Source: Tomocerus qinae (Eukaryota > Arthropoda > Collembola > Entomobryomorpha > Tomoceridae). Taken from it: DNA of 64,000 nucleotides. The translations under genes and the position numbers were made by a program. The notes beneath the pieces are model-generated. The model worked only from the letters and a program-made list of their open reading frames with translations, was not told where the DNA came from and made no database searches. How positions within the stretch are numbered: the first letter of the stretch is position 1; every line of letters begins with the position of its first letter. Where the stretch lies: assembly GCA_020055645.1 (NCBI GenBank), contig CM034546.1, positions 64,666,001 to 64,730,000 of the forward strand, in the 5' to 3' direction. Below are positions 1 through 12,020 of the stretch, in pieces.

Positions 1-145
1 AGAAAAAGGTTTTTAGTCAATAAAAAAGGATTTTAGTAAATGGTTCAATGGTCTATATGTAACAAGAAGTAACTGGGCCAATAAAAAAAGTACGAAAGTC
101 AATAGAAAGAGTACAAAGGTCAATACTTATAGAATGATTTATCTA
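1..145 (-). repeat. Truncated left arm of an inverted-repeat element
   Basis: This stretch is the reverse complement of about 3495-3975: both carry the ATTGACTAAAAACCTTTTT motif, the run reading TAAGTATTGACCTTTGTACT, and a TGGACCATTGAAC-like block. The left arm is cut by the window edge, so its full length is unknown. Together the two arms bracket the Helitron-like element at 225-2957, which suggests that the latter inserted into an older element with long tandem-repeat-bearing inverted termini. Confidence 0.7.
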
Positions 146-359
146 GTCAAAATTAAATCAACATTTAATTAAGTTTTTAACTTAGACAATCTACATAGTA
201 TTACCTGGTTTGACGGTGTCGGTGTCTCAATGCTGCGACCATAAGCCACCCCTTACCATAAGCCTCCCTGTACTATAACCCGTCACCCACTTCTTTCGTC
301 TTTTACAGTAACGTAAACTAACAGCTGTTATGACATAGATTGTACAATGTCTAAATAGA

Positions 360-1200
360 CCCCCACACCCATCAACAAGAAAGCCGATTCTCGACCATAT
401 GGGGCCCGACACCCACCAACAAGAAAGCCGATTCTCGACCATATGGGGCCCGACACCCACCAACAAGACAGCCGATTCTCGACCATATGGGGCCCGACAC
501 CCACTAACAAGACAGCCGATTCTCAACCATATGGGGCCCGACACCCACCAACAAAACAGCCGATTCTCGACCATTTGGGGCCCGACACCCACCACCAAAA
601 AAGCCGATTCTCGACCATATGGGGCCCGACACCCACCAACAAGAAAGACGATTCTCGACCATTTGGGGCCCGACACCCACCAACAAAACAGCCGATTCTC
701 GACCATTTGGGGCCCGACACCCACCAACAAAACAGCCGATTCTCGACCATTTGGGGCCCGACACCCACCAACAAAAAAGCCGATTCTCGACCATATGGGG
801 CCCGACACCCACCAACAAGACAGCCGATTCTCGACCATATGGGGCCCGACACCCACTAACAAGACAGCCGATTCTCAACCATATGGGGCCCGACACCCAC
901 CAACAAAACAGCCGATTCTCGACCATTTGGGGCCCGACACCCACCACCAAAAAAGCCGATTCTCGACCATATGGGGCCCGACACCCACCAACAAGAAAGA
1001 CGATTCTCGACCATTTGGGGCCCGACACCCACCAACAAAACAGCCGATTCTCGACCATTTGGGGCCCGACACCCACCAACAAAACAGCCGATTCTCGACC
1101 ATTTGGGGCCCGACACCCACCAACAAAAAAGCCGATTCTCGACCATATGGGGCCCGACACCCACCAAAAAGAAAGCCGATTCTCGACCATATGGGGTCCG
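360..1200. repeat. 44-bp GC-rich minisatellite
   Basis: About 19 head-to-tail units of 44 bp, each containing GCCGATTCTCGACCATATGG followed by GGCCCGACACCCACCAACAA with small variants (CCATTTGG, GACGATT, CACTAAC). The variant pattern repeats with a shift of 352 bp, for example the CACTAAC variant at 502 and again at 854, so eight units were duplicated as a block. The array is far more GC-rich than its surroundings. Long reading frames exist here on both strands only because the unit contains no stop codon. Confidence 0.9.
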
Positions 1201-1204
1201 ACAC

Positions 1205-1440
1205 CCACCTACACAACAGCTAACCTCATGTGGTCCGACACACACAAACCCGAACCAGGACCACATGGGGCCTGCCACCCACCATTGAGACAGCCGACTA
1301 CATGGGACCCGACACCCACCGACAGAAGACCCGACACCCACTGACTGAAGCCCCGATACCCACTTACAGAAGACCCGACACCCACTGACAAAAGACCCGG
1401 CGCCTACTAACACAAGACCCGACCCCCACCGACAGGAATG
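1205..1440. repeat. Degenerate GACCCGACACCCACTGACAGA repeats
   Basis: Short irregular repeats related to the 44-bp array follow it directly, with blocks such as CCGACTACATGGGACCCGAC and AGACCCGACACCCACTGAC. The same repeats occur in reverse complement at 20570-21270 within the other Helitron-like copy, where they form the longer array. This links the two elements as one family. Confidence 0.75.
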
Positions 1441-2086
1441 CCGACTCCCGAATACATAATTTCTATTAAACATTGCAACGTGGTGCGGAAATCATATCTA
1501 ATGTTTTTAAACTATACCGTACTCCATTGCATATAACTAATTTCATTTCATTGAACATATTTATGCCTTAACAAACTCATGTCAGACTACATGGTATTTT
1601 AATTTGCAAAAAACCAACCATACAAAATAAAAAAACATTTATAGTAAATATAGTAGTATATAAACATTTAAATAATTATTGAAATGTCAGTAGGGGAAAT
1701 TTCAATCGATTGCCAAACAAGTTATGTAATGTGCGATGAAATATCTCATTTAATTAGATAAGCTGTGAAAGAAGGCAATTAGGCAACTACTGTAGAAGAA
1801 AGCATCAAACTAGATCTACCAATGGGGTATAATTTAAAATAATTTATTTCATGTAGCTGGGAGATGAATTCCAAATATTCGAAAGCCGAGACCACACTAC
1901 ACGCGTACCAATTCTCATCGACGGCAGGCTTAATTTTGACGGGTAATTTCAGGGAAGGTGGAATTTTGACGGGTAATTTCAGGGCAGGCAGGTGGAACTT
2001 TGAAGGCAATTTCACGGGGGTAACTTCCTGGTGGGTGACGGGTAACTTCGTGCTCCCTTCAGGTTAGTAATCCTTACACCACTTTA

Positions 2087-2850
2087 TGTTCACCTTACTC
2101 CACACTTACTCCATATTCTATTCCACACTTACTCCATATTCTATTCCACACTTACTCCATATTCTATTCCACACTTACTCCATATTGTATTCCACACTTA
2201 CTCCATATTCTATTCCACACTTACTCCATATTCTATTCCACACTTACTCCATATTCTATTCCACACTTACTCCATATTCTATTCCACACTTACTCCATAT
2301 TCTATTCCACACTTACTCCATATTCTATTCCACACTTACTCCATATTCTATTCCACACTTACTCCATATTCTATTCCACACTTACTTCATATTCTATTCA
2401 ACACTTACTTCATATTCTATTCAACACTTACTCCGCACTTACTCCATATACTACTCCACACTTACTCCATATTCTACTCCACATGTACTCCATATTCTAC
2501 TCCACACGTATTTCACACTTACTCCGTACTTACTCCATATACTACTCCACACTTACTACATATTCTACTCCACATGTACTCCATATTCTACTCCACACGT
2601 ACTTCATATTCTACTCCATACTCTACTCCATACTTACTCCATATTCTACTCCATACTTATTCAATATTCTACTCCATACTTATTCAATATTCTACTCCAT
2701 ATTTTTCCATATTCTACTCCATACTTATTCAATATTCTACTCCATATTTATTCCATATTCTACTCCACACGTACTCCATATTTTACTCCATAATTACTCC
2801 ATATTTTACTCCATAATTACTCCATATTCTACTCTATACATCATTCCACA
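2087..2850. repeat. 23-bp satellite near the Helitron-like 3' end
   Basis: About 30 units of 23 bp (core CACTTACTCCATATTCTATT), uniform to about 2400 and then degenerating into CTACTCCACACG and CTACTCCATACT variants. The inverted partner copy has only about 11 units at 19349-19610. Copy-number difference at the same internal position is typical of an expandable microsatellite close to the 3' terminus of Helitron-like elements. Confidence 0.9.
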
Positions 2851-3494
2851 TTGATCAGAATAACGTTTACAAATTTTACTCTTGAAAATTTAGAAATTTT
2901 CTAAGGAATGCAACCGTTCTGTTACTACCCCGTCCGTAGGACGGGTAACTTTACTAGTAACGTTGTATTATATGAGTTAAACTAAATTCACGGTTTCACC
3001 AGAGCTTTGATAATGGAGGTCTTCCTTTTTACCTTTTCACGCTAACAGGTATATGTTTAGCCTATTGCGGGAAATGTATGTGGTTTTCTCATGCTAGCAT
3101 TTCCAATGGTATGTTTGCACATATAGCTTTTTGATAATTTGGACAAGTATAGAATCCCTAAATTTATCGGTGTTGAATATAACCAGCCATATAGAAGTTT
3201 CGAACGACAGGAAATCGTCAAATTTTGTCCAATTCTTTCAGCGATTAGGACTTTTGTACGTGGATTTGGTGGACACCATCCTAGTTGTAGCTGTTGGCTT
3301 ATCAGTTGCAGAAAAGAAGTAAAGGACGCAATGGTCGTTTGAAGGTTCATTCAGGACGGTTGGTTTTCCGTGCGCCCATTGATATGATTTGACATGTAGA
3401 CTGAATGGCTCCGTTGCACGTGATACAAAAGAAATAAAATTTTGTCTATCAGGAGATCCGAAAGAGAGTACAACCTGTTTTAATATTGACTGAA

Positions 3495-3975
3495 TAAAAT
3501 GATTCTATAAGTATTGACCTTTGTACTCTTTCTATTGAAGAAATTTCTATCTCTTTTATCTTTCTATTCTATCTTCCTACTAACCCTATTTCTTGTATGG
3601 ACCATTGAACTGTTTACTAAAAGCCTATTTTTATTGAATATAAACCTTTTTTTATTGACAAAATACCTTTTATATTGACAAAATACCTTTTATATTGACA
3701 AAATACCTTTTATATTGACAAAATACCTTTTATATTGACAAAATACCTTTTATATTGACAAAATACCTTTTATATTGACAAAATACCTTTTATATTGACA
3801 AAATACCTTTTATATTGACAAAATACATTTTATATTGACAAAATACCTTTTATATTGACAAAATACATTTTATGTTGACAACACCTTTTATATTGACAAA
3901 ATTTCTTTTTATTGACAAAAAACCTTTTTATTGACTAAAACCCTTTTTTGTTGACTAAAAACCTTTTTCGATTTA
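3495..3975 (+). repeat. Right inverted arm with 20-bp tandem repeats
   Basis: Reverse complement of the arm at 1-145. It contains about 12 near-perfect copies of a 20-bp unit, AAATACCTTTTATATTGACA, between about 3653 and 3900, flanked by longer, more diverged units with ATTGACTAAAA. The left arm has only a few such units inside the window. Between the arms and outside the Helitron-like insert lie 146-224 and 2958-3494, which show no recognisable gene. Confidence 0.75.
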
Positions 3976-4889
3976 CCCGGTGAACCCTATCCATTACTAC
4001 AGCCATTAATCTTGATAAAAAATGCTTAATTGTTCACCGCTGATTTCTTGTACTATGAGAAGCAGTTATTACACATGTCTAGTAATATAAATTGCAGTTG
4101 TTACAACCATTAGCAAAAAATTCTGTCGTTAATAAGAAATAAATGATTGTAGCAAAAAATTTGTAAATAAATCAGAAATATAAAAATTAATGCTTATTGC
4201 TTGTTTTTTAAAGCTATTGCCTTGTATCATAATAGACTGGAAACCAATTTCATAATTTCCAGATTTTTCATGGTCACAAAATTTTTTCACACTCATGGAA
4301 TTAAAAGATATTTTTAAACATTTCTCAAAAGCGTCCTTGGTCAAATTTTTTTAAACGGCCCTTTTGGCAACATTTGGAATGCTGACAAATTGGCTATTTC
4401 CGAAATCGGTGAGAACTAATTCAATCAGTATTTACGGTGTCTTCAACTTTTAGACACGCACTGTACATTTAGGTAACACAAAGTCTATATAGAAAATAAC
4501 ACTTTAACTCTTTTAATACGATTTTACTAGAAATGTTTTTTTATTTCAGTCAAATTTTGATTTTGCCTGAGATAAGTTATCATTCATAGACTGCGAATTG
4601 TATATACTGAGTAGACAATAAATAAGAAAACCTCATGAGTCTAGCTAGTTAGCATCATTTGACATTTTCTAAAACAATTTAAATAACTGTAGAATTGCAA
4701 AACTGTAGTATGAGGTTAAAGTATTCCAAGTGACTTGTTATTATAACAAGAAATTCTCGATTTTTTTGTATTTTAAATCGCGTCAGAAAAAAAGAAATAA
4801 ATTACAGTTCAGAAGACTCATATTTATCTTCTGTCATTTATTGTTAGAAAAGGACGTTGGTGTTGGTGTGTTGAACACTCATCAATCCA
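3976..4889. other. AT-rich intergenic stretch, no gene seen
   Basis: No reading frame here has convincing coding character. The short open frames at 4129-4344 and 4730-4915 are rich in Ile, Asn and Phe as expected of AT-rich noncoding DNA, and no splice-consistent exon could be joined to them. Confidence 0.4.
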
Positions 4890-5760
4890 GAATTATTACT
4901 AATATCAATTATTAATATCAATCCAGAATTATCACCTCGTGAACAAGACATGATGCTGCAACTAATAAAGCAATACGCAGATGTTTTCTCGTGGAGCCTA
5001 AAAGACATTGGGTTAAGCGGTCTCATGGAATATCGCATTGACACAGGTAACCATGCACCTGTATGAACCTCCATACCGACAATCAATGACCGAAAAAGCA
5101 GGAATTGAAGCTCAGGTTCAAGAAATGTTTTACGCTGACATTATTGAACCCTCTGAAAGCCCCTGGGCTTTCCCTGTACTTCTTGTCAGAAAGAAAGGAG
5201 GAACAATGAGATTCTGTGTGGACTACCGAAGACTCAACCTTATCACAAGATTTTCAAGTTATCCACTCTCAAGAATGGATGACTGTCTTGACTGTTTACA
5301 GCAAACGTGCATCTATACCAGCCTCGATCTCAGGGCCGGCTACATGCAAATTCCTATCGCCAAAGAAGACGGCGAGAAGACAGCATTCATCATTCATAAC
5401 GGATTATACCGATTCAAAAGACTTTTTTTCGTAATGACATCAGCCCCAGGATTCTTCCAAAGACTAATGAACATGACGATAAGTTACCTACTATACCACA
5501 CCGTCATCTGTTATCCTGACGAATTATATATTGCTGGTAAATCATTTGTAGATCATCTGACAAAACTGGAAAAAGTTCTAGACCGTCTCCGCAAGTACAA
5601 CTTAAAGATTTGCACAACTAAGTGTTCGTTTGGAGTTTATCGAGTAAATGTTCTCGGACATACAGTAGATAAAGAAGGAGTTCACTTAGCTGACGACACA
5701 ATCTGAGCAATACGAGACATGCCTACACATCTAACTAAAAAAGCGAACATATTTAAATGA
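4890..5760 (+). pseudogene. Ty3/gypsy-type pol (reverse transcriptase) fragment, dead
   Basis: The frame encodes the start of a Ty3-type reverse transcriptase: a lead-in of the LIKQYADVFSWS type, ESPWAFPVLLVRKKGG, FCVDYRRLN, SLDLRAGYMQI, KTAFIIHNGLYRF and APGFFQRLMN, then NLKICTTKCSFG and VLGHTVDKEGVHL. It is broken in several ways. A frame change lies near 5061, where one frame stops and the next begins. The catalytic box that should read YxDD is YPDE (about 5513-5525). A stop falls at 5704-5706, and the RNase H, integrase and LTRs are missing. No gag or protease precedes it. Confidence 0.85.
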
Positions 5761-6464
5761 AATTTCTATTGGAAATTGTAACTGCCGCGAAACTCAGTTC
5801 TGTATACGTGCTTGAATACTATCCATGTTTTCTACACGGATAATTGTTTATTTCTTATAGTTAAAGTTGTCTTGATGTCTTCTATTGATGGAAAGCATGG
5901 AGAGAGAGGTATCCTAAATTACTTTTTGTAGAGTATGAACTCAATTAATCTAGCTATCTTGATTAAGCTACTTTCTTGAAGCAATACACAGGACGCTATA
6001 CGTACTCTTCATCCCATACAAAAACACCACAAAAACCATGTCAATCCAAATACCCAGTAATATGCCAAACCAAAGCAATGTTGATTTATATGTAAGAGAG
6101 CGCCTGTCTTACCAAATAAACAAATCTATAATAACTTATCGCCAAATATTATTGCTTTCTTAATTCAACAAGTCAACAAAATTATCAACTTACATAGGCA
6201 TAAGTACCAATACTTGAAATAGAAAGGAGTAACTTAAACATTTTCTTATGACTTATGTCCAGCATTATTCCTTACTGTGGTATTTGTATAGTAATAATAA
6301 GGCCATACCTATCCTTAGCTAAGCTTTATATACGGCTATTTTACATAGCAAAAGTTGTCGTTATGTTCACACACTCCACGAATTATAAATTGGTTTTGCT
6401 TTGTATTGAATCGATGAAAAGCTGCTTAAACTTTAAACTGCTTTACTTTAAACTCTTACAATAA
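5761..6464. other. Intergenic, no gene seen
   Basis: AT-rich sequence between the dead pol fragment and the duplicated block. The open frame at 6255-6464 has no recognisable domain and no supporting splice sites. Confidence 0.35.
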
Positions 6465-7205
6465 TTGTAATCATTAGTTCTGTTTGTTTGGATGTTTGCT
6501 TGCATGTATACTTAAACGGACGCCGAATGCAATGAGGAAGCACAAATACATACAGTGTATTTTATTACTTTTGGTAATAAAATTTCGAAATTCAATATAC
6601 TCAGGACATGAAAAACCCAAAAACCCGGGTTTTTCGGTGGGTTTTTGGGTAGCGAACAGCTAAAACCCAGGGTTTTTGCTCAAAAACAGAAAACCCGAGT
6701 TTTTGGGTTGGGTTTTTCCTCACCAAAAGGCTTTAAGCATGTAGGACATTTCGTAATAGTAGTTAGTAATGAGACGGCTAAAATAACCGAATACCATTCC
6801 CAATTTATACCATTACAGTATTAAGCGAATAATACATCACAAAGGTATAGTTTGTAGGTTGTATGATTCCGAGTTCTATGTAAGTTAAAAAATTAAATGC
6901 ATATTAAATTACAACATCAATTCCATTCCGGCTCCGTCTTTCCTCTGCCTTAGAAAAGTTTTGTAGACATTTGCTTTCAATTTTTTATGCCATTCCTAAG
7001 TGTATTTACTTTATTTAATATATGTAATACTTATTTTGGTTGAGCAATATTTTATTCTATTTTGCTAATAATGCGTACACTTTCTAAAGCAAAATAATCT
7101 GTATGCCAAAGAAAACTGAAGCCGAAACTTGCATACTGTACTACAGTAACGTCTTATATGGTTCCTTATATTAAAAATGGCCAGTGCTACATTTGCAAGT
7201 TATTA
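6465..7205 (+). repeat. Segmental duplication, copy 1
   Basis: Long noncoding block with a direct, diverged copy at about 16225-17290. Shared landmarks in the same order include AATCATTAGTTCTGTTTG, GGACGCCGAATGCAATGAGG, TGTAGGACATTTCGTAA, GCGAATACATCACAAAGGTA in copy 2 with a near match here, and GAGCAATATTTTATTCTATT. It lies just downstream of the gustatory receptor at 7790-9248, so it may be flanking DNA carried along when the receptor locus duplicated. Confidence 0.75.
6608..6718. repeat. AAACCC-rich low-complexity insert
   Basis: A cluster of AAAACCC/GGGTTTTT motifs in both orientations, able to fold back on itself (for example AAAACCCGGGTTTTT near 6622-6636). It is absent from the other copy of the duplicated block at 16.2-17.3 kb, so it arose or inserted after the duplication. 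Confidence 0.6.
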
Positions 7206-7789
7206 TTAGACAGATCATTGTTGATAGCAACCAGAGCAGCAAGACTAAAAGACCCCATTCTAGGCTGCATCGTCCATTTAGATTCATCCTTAGATTAGGT
7301 TAGATTATGATAAATTATATTAGGTTCTTAGAGTGGAGCGCAACGTCCTAAAGTGGGACGTTTTAGTCTGGCCGACTTAGAAACATATTATTACGTAGCA
7401 GAACTGCTTTATAGGAATGACCGATCTGTCTGTATGTATGTGTGACCGCCTGTTATCTCGAAAACCGTTAGATATACGTGATAATTAGTTCAAACTTTCT
7501 GACCGTGATTTACATATAGGAATGAAAAGTAAGATTAAGTTAATCAGAAATACCACGTATCGTCGAAAGTTGATTATATCCGGTACTTTTTTACACATAG
7601 TTGACTTAATTTATTACATAATATTATTTTACATCCTACACATTTCACAGACATTCCTACACATCATGTCTTTTGATTTACTTTTGCTTAATTAGTAGTT
7701 AGTTATTGCTTAACAAGTAGTTAGTTAGTGCTTAATTAGTAGTTAGTCAGTGCCAGTGCTTAACAGTTAATTATGCCGTGTTGGAACAA

Positions 7790-9248
7790 TTAAATAGTAC
7801 CAAGCAAAACTCCAAGATCCCTAGCAGACATCAACAATTTGATCAATCCTCTGTTAATACTCATTACAAATCGAGGGATGCTTTGTACAGTAATTGGGTC
7901 ATCTAACCCAATTCTGAATTGCATAACCTTGTGGGAACGCAGTAACTTCATCATGTATTTAGCATCATCTGTGCTTTGTGAAAAATAGAGCTTTGAGTAG
8001 TCCTTTACCATGTTGTTCCAACTCTCTGTCATTTTGTACAAGGTAGCTAAAACAATACACCAGATGATAAAAATGGAAATAGCAATAGAACAGAAACCAA
8101 TTAGGATGACAGGGGGCAAAGCATCTGTGTACTTTATAACAGTGACAAAAACAATTATTAACACCCTTGTGATCACGGACTGAATAGGTGCGAGCATGAA
8201 GCCCAACATCTCTTGCAAATATTGTACGTAATATTTGAAAATATTGTTGTATTTGACAAATATTGCTGGAACCTGTCGAACGACATCTTCTGATCTGTAG
8301 CATTTTTCACCCAGCCTGGATAAATATCACTATTATTTAATATCAACAATGAAATCAGTAACAAATATTTGGTAATTAAACTGTTGATATATTTTTTAAA
8401 AATTACTTACTTAAACTCTTTTTCGAACAAGCAATATATTGTGTGCCCACATATTAGTAATTCCAACACTATATGATTAATGCAGACAATAGTTGCGGTC
8501 ATCCAAAACAGAATGATTGATACCAAAATCACAAACGAGAAATGCTGATATTCTGCATGGAGTTCAACATACAGAAATACTGGTAGTCTGTGCAGAATGA
8601 GGTACACTGTTACAACCAACCAAGGGAACACCAAGGGGCCGATTTTAAGCACTTTTAGTGTTCTCACCAGCAATTGGTGCTGCTTAGCTATTGCTTCCTT
8701 CTTGTGTACATATTTTTCTAGACATCGACCAGTTGGACATTATTATTTTGTAATTGTAATGACGAAGAAACAAATTAATAAATTACTTTACCTTCAAAAT
8801 CCCCCAGAATATGAAACAAGTCTGTAATAATTGCAGCCATGTCGCATGAATATCCTATCCATAGTATGTACACCATGAGAATGCCAATGCATGCAGCGCT
8901 CATCATCAAACTGAAAATGTACGACAACGTTTCATTTTCTTTCTTTGAAAATCTGTGCATCTGAACTGTGAAAAATATTATACCTAGAAATATTATTAGA
9001 GCGTGTAAATAAAGTGTTGTGATAATTCTGATATTTTTGCTTCCTCTCTTGAGAGCGTGGTCTCTTTTGATCCAGTAATATGGAGATATTCCTAACAAAT
9101 TTCCTAATCTAAAGATGCTCTCAAGTTGGTCAAAAGCCTCCTCTGGTATTGACAGTATTCCTTTGGTTTTTTCTTTTTTGGAATACATTCTAAATGTTAT
9201 TTGTAAAACCTTAACAATCTTCCAATAGTACTTTGCTCTCTCCGTCAA
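7790..9248 (-). CDS. Gustatory receptor family seven-transmembrane protein
   Basis: Three exons on the minus strand join in frame: 9248-8792, 8717-8411 and 8315-7790, with GT-AG introns of 74 and 95 bp, giving 429 residues, the usual size for an insect-type gustatory receptor. The start MTERAKYYWK follows stops in frame and leads into a first membrane segment only after about 75 residues. Hydrophobic segments are evenly spaced through all exons, e.g. LYLHALIIFLGIIFFTVQMH, VLIIVFVTVIKYTDALPPVI and FCSIAISIFIIWCIVLATLY. The family forms ligand-gated cation channels in chemosensory neurons, with an intracellular N-terminus. The usual C-terminal TYhhhhhQF signature is not visible, so family assignment rests on topology, length and context next to ionotropic receptors. 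No lesion was found, so the gene looks functional; its ligand cannot be inferred. Confidence 0.7.
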
Positions 9249-10579
9249 TCAAAAGTATCTCGATTTATAACGACAGAGAATTATATGTTATTTTAAAATA
9301 ATTTCGGTTTCACTGACACGAATCATAGAGCAGAAGTGATGGACTTTTGAGAATGTTTGTGACTCCGTAATTTTGTTTCGCAATTGTACTAAAATTGTTT
9401 TGATGTAGAAGAAATCAAATGATATTGGCTTATATGTGGGTTTTAATGTTATTAAAAATTGCCTGCTGAATAAATAAAAGGCGCAGCCAAAGTGACTACT
9501 TAAGGCGAAATAACTTTCTACGTAAAAGCTATAAGTACCTACGTTTAATGGAAAGAAGAAAAGAATAAGATAATCGAATAATTCGGTATTTGCAATAACA
9601 TACTATTACCTTGTATTATTTTATAAAGCCATTTCCTTTACTATCCACAGTCATATAAGGCTACTTGAATAAATGCTGCTGATAGCATAGGTATCCTTAA
9701 ACAATTTTCTTGCTTTGAATTCAATCCGGTTAAATGCTGTCTGGACTAAATTGCTTTCTGGAAGCAACAACAGGACAGGACAAAAAATAAAATACGTACT
9801 CCCTTGCCCATATAACTCAAAAGGAAGCCAATGCAACTAAATCAATATTGTAGGTTTATTTGTAGTTTAGTAAGAGACAGTCGGGTCTAACTAACCAGAA
9901 TATCTAATATATATGTTGTAGTCCAGAAAAGCAGGGACGCCAGAAGCGCTAATGGCTAGTCCACAGGAGCACTGCTCTTGGGGCTTAGCCATAGGAAATA
10001 GGAGCTATCGACTTTAATAGTCCATAGGAGCAGTTTTGATTTCTTTGATTAACAGTACGTATTTAGTAAAAAATATTATTATCAGTCATTATATAATTAG
10101 TCAGTAGGTTAATATTGCATGAAAATACTTTGGATACCGTAAAATTAATAAGTAACATCATTAAATTGACAAGTGAATCAGAGTAAAGGAGATTAATCGC
10201 AGTGAACATTAATACAATTAGTGTTGCCTACATGACACTTGGTACTACAAGGTACATTATTTTTTCTGATTGCGCATTCTAGTTCCACAACTAGTCTTAC
10301 ATTTACAAATAGATTGGCCATTGTAGGAAGTGAAGGACCTTAATGCTCTTATGTATTTGATAGAAGTTAGTGGCCATTTAGTTGTGTCTGTTTCAGCTGA
10401 CCAAGATCCTTCATTAGATTCGTTTACCCATGAGTCTATGATTCCTTTACCGCATAGTAATTGAAGATTTTCATTCTCAAAAATAAAATACACTTAAGGT
10501 AAAGCTAAATATATTGACAGTTGCTTTCTCAATAAAATGAGACACAGTATAGCATTACGTCCATTAAGGATACCCTTAA
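9249..10579. other. Intergenic with a 40-nt imperfect hairpin
   Basis: No gene recognised. At 9953-9991 a hairpin forms between TGGCTAGTCCACAGGAGCAC and CTGCTCTTGGGGCTTAGCCA, and the motif TCCATAGGAGCAG recurs at 10021. The open frame at 10257-10493 on the minus strand contains a Cys-rich end but no family I know. Confidence 0.4.
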
Positions 10580-11004
10580 TCTACTTTTTGTTTGGCAGTG
10601 GAAATGACCTCCTTTGTTCATTGGATTAAGACAGTTTCCACTGCCAAACGTAAAATGGGAAAAGGTAGGCTGACCATCACTCCCTTTTTTAACGGGATCG
10701 TCCCGTTTTTAACGGGATCGCCCCGTTTTTTGGTGAGCCCCTTCCTTTATTCCTCTTCGCGCTTCTCGGAATTGTTTGTTTTTTTTGATTATTTTTGGCA
10801 AAAAGCATAAAATTGACGCGCTTCGGGCGATTATATTCGCTTCGGGAAAATATAGCATTACATGGTTTAATTGCATTACCCCCTTCGAAATCGACTTTTA
10901 AATACAATACTTGTACTGTGTAGGGTCCCGTTTTCCCTTTGTCAAATTATGGTCACCCTAGGAAAAAGTCATTTATACTATGCCAAACAAAAAGTGGAGA
11001 GAGA
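10580..11004. mobile_element. MITE-like element with terminal inverted repeats
   Basis: The left end reads CTACTTTTTGTTTGGCAGTG and continues AAATGACCTCC; the right end in reverse complement reads CCACTTTTTGTTTGGCATAG and continues AAATGACTTTTTCC. Further inside, GGTAGGCTGACCAT on the left matches CCTAGGGTGACCAT on the right. The left arm also holds a perfect 15-bp inverted repeat (10590-10604 with 10635-10649). The interior carries ACGGGATCGTCCCGTTTTT-type palindromes. No transposase is encoded. Target duplication was not resolved. Confidence 0.6.
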
Positions 11005-12020
11005 CCATTTACACTACCAAATGCACTCCCATCCACGAGCTTTGCGTGCAAAGCAAGTAACCATTCGTTTGCTTAATATTACAAAATAACAAGCCATTTT
11101 ATCATGGCTGCTACAATCTCCTGATACAATGGTATTGTAACTTATCGCCAAGTATTATAGTACCCAAAGCAGTTTTTGTAATGTAAATTCTCAATCAGCC
11201 ACACATTTACTTACCGTTGGCAGATTTTCGCAATATAACACATTATACATTAACATTGCTTAGTAAATTAACAGACAATATATTAAAACTTTAAAGCCGA
11301 AAATGATTGGTACTTATATACCTAATGGAAGGAACTTTTAATATAAATGCTACACAACCGCAAATTTTCAGGCTTATAAAAAATTGGAATCAATCTATGG
11401 GACTGACTGATATGATATTCTCATGATTGCGTGTCCAGTTTTCTGAATATTTTTTCTTTAATTGGAAAATTTTAAGTGAATAACAAAGAAAGGATCACAC
11501 AACCTTCATGTAATCAAAATATCGTGACAATCATAAATAATCATATTAATTAATTACTTTATGTGAAATACGATACAATAAGTCACAACAGACAGACACA
11601 ACTAGCGAGGTGAACTTTATTTGTACTGTACGATATATTTTACAGGTCACAGAAAGCAAATTAAATGATGCTGGTTACAACTATATAATATGATAAACAT
11701 GATTCCCTACTCTTATATGCCCCTTAAAATTCTATAAAATTAATGTGCTTATACTTGTATATTTACGCAAACATTTATAAAATATAGCTTTTACTTTGCA
11801 TAATCATGTAACTATGTATAATAATGTAGTTTAAGTGTGAGAACACCTAAAGTTTAAAAACATCAATTCTAGAAGGCACATATTTGTTTATTTATTTTAT
11901 AACTTTGAACTTACATGAAAGACATTCGCAGATGCGTACACGAAGTTTACCAAATATAAACAAAAAGTATCGATGTTAATTAATGGGAAATAATAAGGCT
12001 GTGGCTATTAATTCAAATTA
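11005..12020. other. Intergenic, no gene seen
   Basis: AT-rich, with many stops in all frames. I see no exon, hairpin or repeat that stands out. Confidence 0.35.

Larger units (their letters stand above)
225..2957 (+). mobile_element. Non-autonomous Helitron-like element, copy A
   Basis: The right end has Helitron 3' features: a perfect hairpin CCCGTCC-GTA-GGACGGG (about 2929-2945), eight bases, then CTAG at 2954-2957 followed by T. A second copy lies inverted at 19246-21391 and shares, in the same order, the 5' part (ATGCTGCGACCAT and CATAAGCCTC), the GACCCGACACCCAC-type repeats, a unique block around 1500-1560 and 1800-2065, the 23-bp satellite and the terminal hairpin. The 5' end is taken at TC 225 by comparison with copy B; the preceding base is G rather than the usual A, so this end is uncertain. 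No Rep/helicase is present. Copy A has about 220 bp (around 1565-1790) that copy B lacks. Confidence 0.65.

Noticed and set aside
360..1200. CRISPR array
   Set aside because: Units are contiguous 44-bp repeats without unique spacers, in a eukaryotic genome with introns.
227..1473. Several long overlapping open frames on both strands (up to 274 codons)
   Set aside because: They follow the 44-bp satellite, whose unit lacks stop codons in several frames; the proteins are pure repeats such as SRFSTIWGPTPT and appear equally on both strands.
2086..2854. 235-codon Tyr/His/Leu-rich frame
   Set aside because: Product of the 23-bp satellite (LLHILFHTYSIFYS-type repeats); the same happens on the opposite strand in copy B at 19299-19665.
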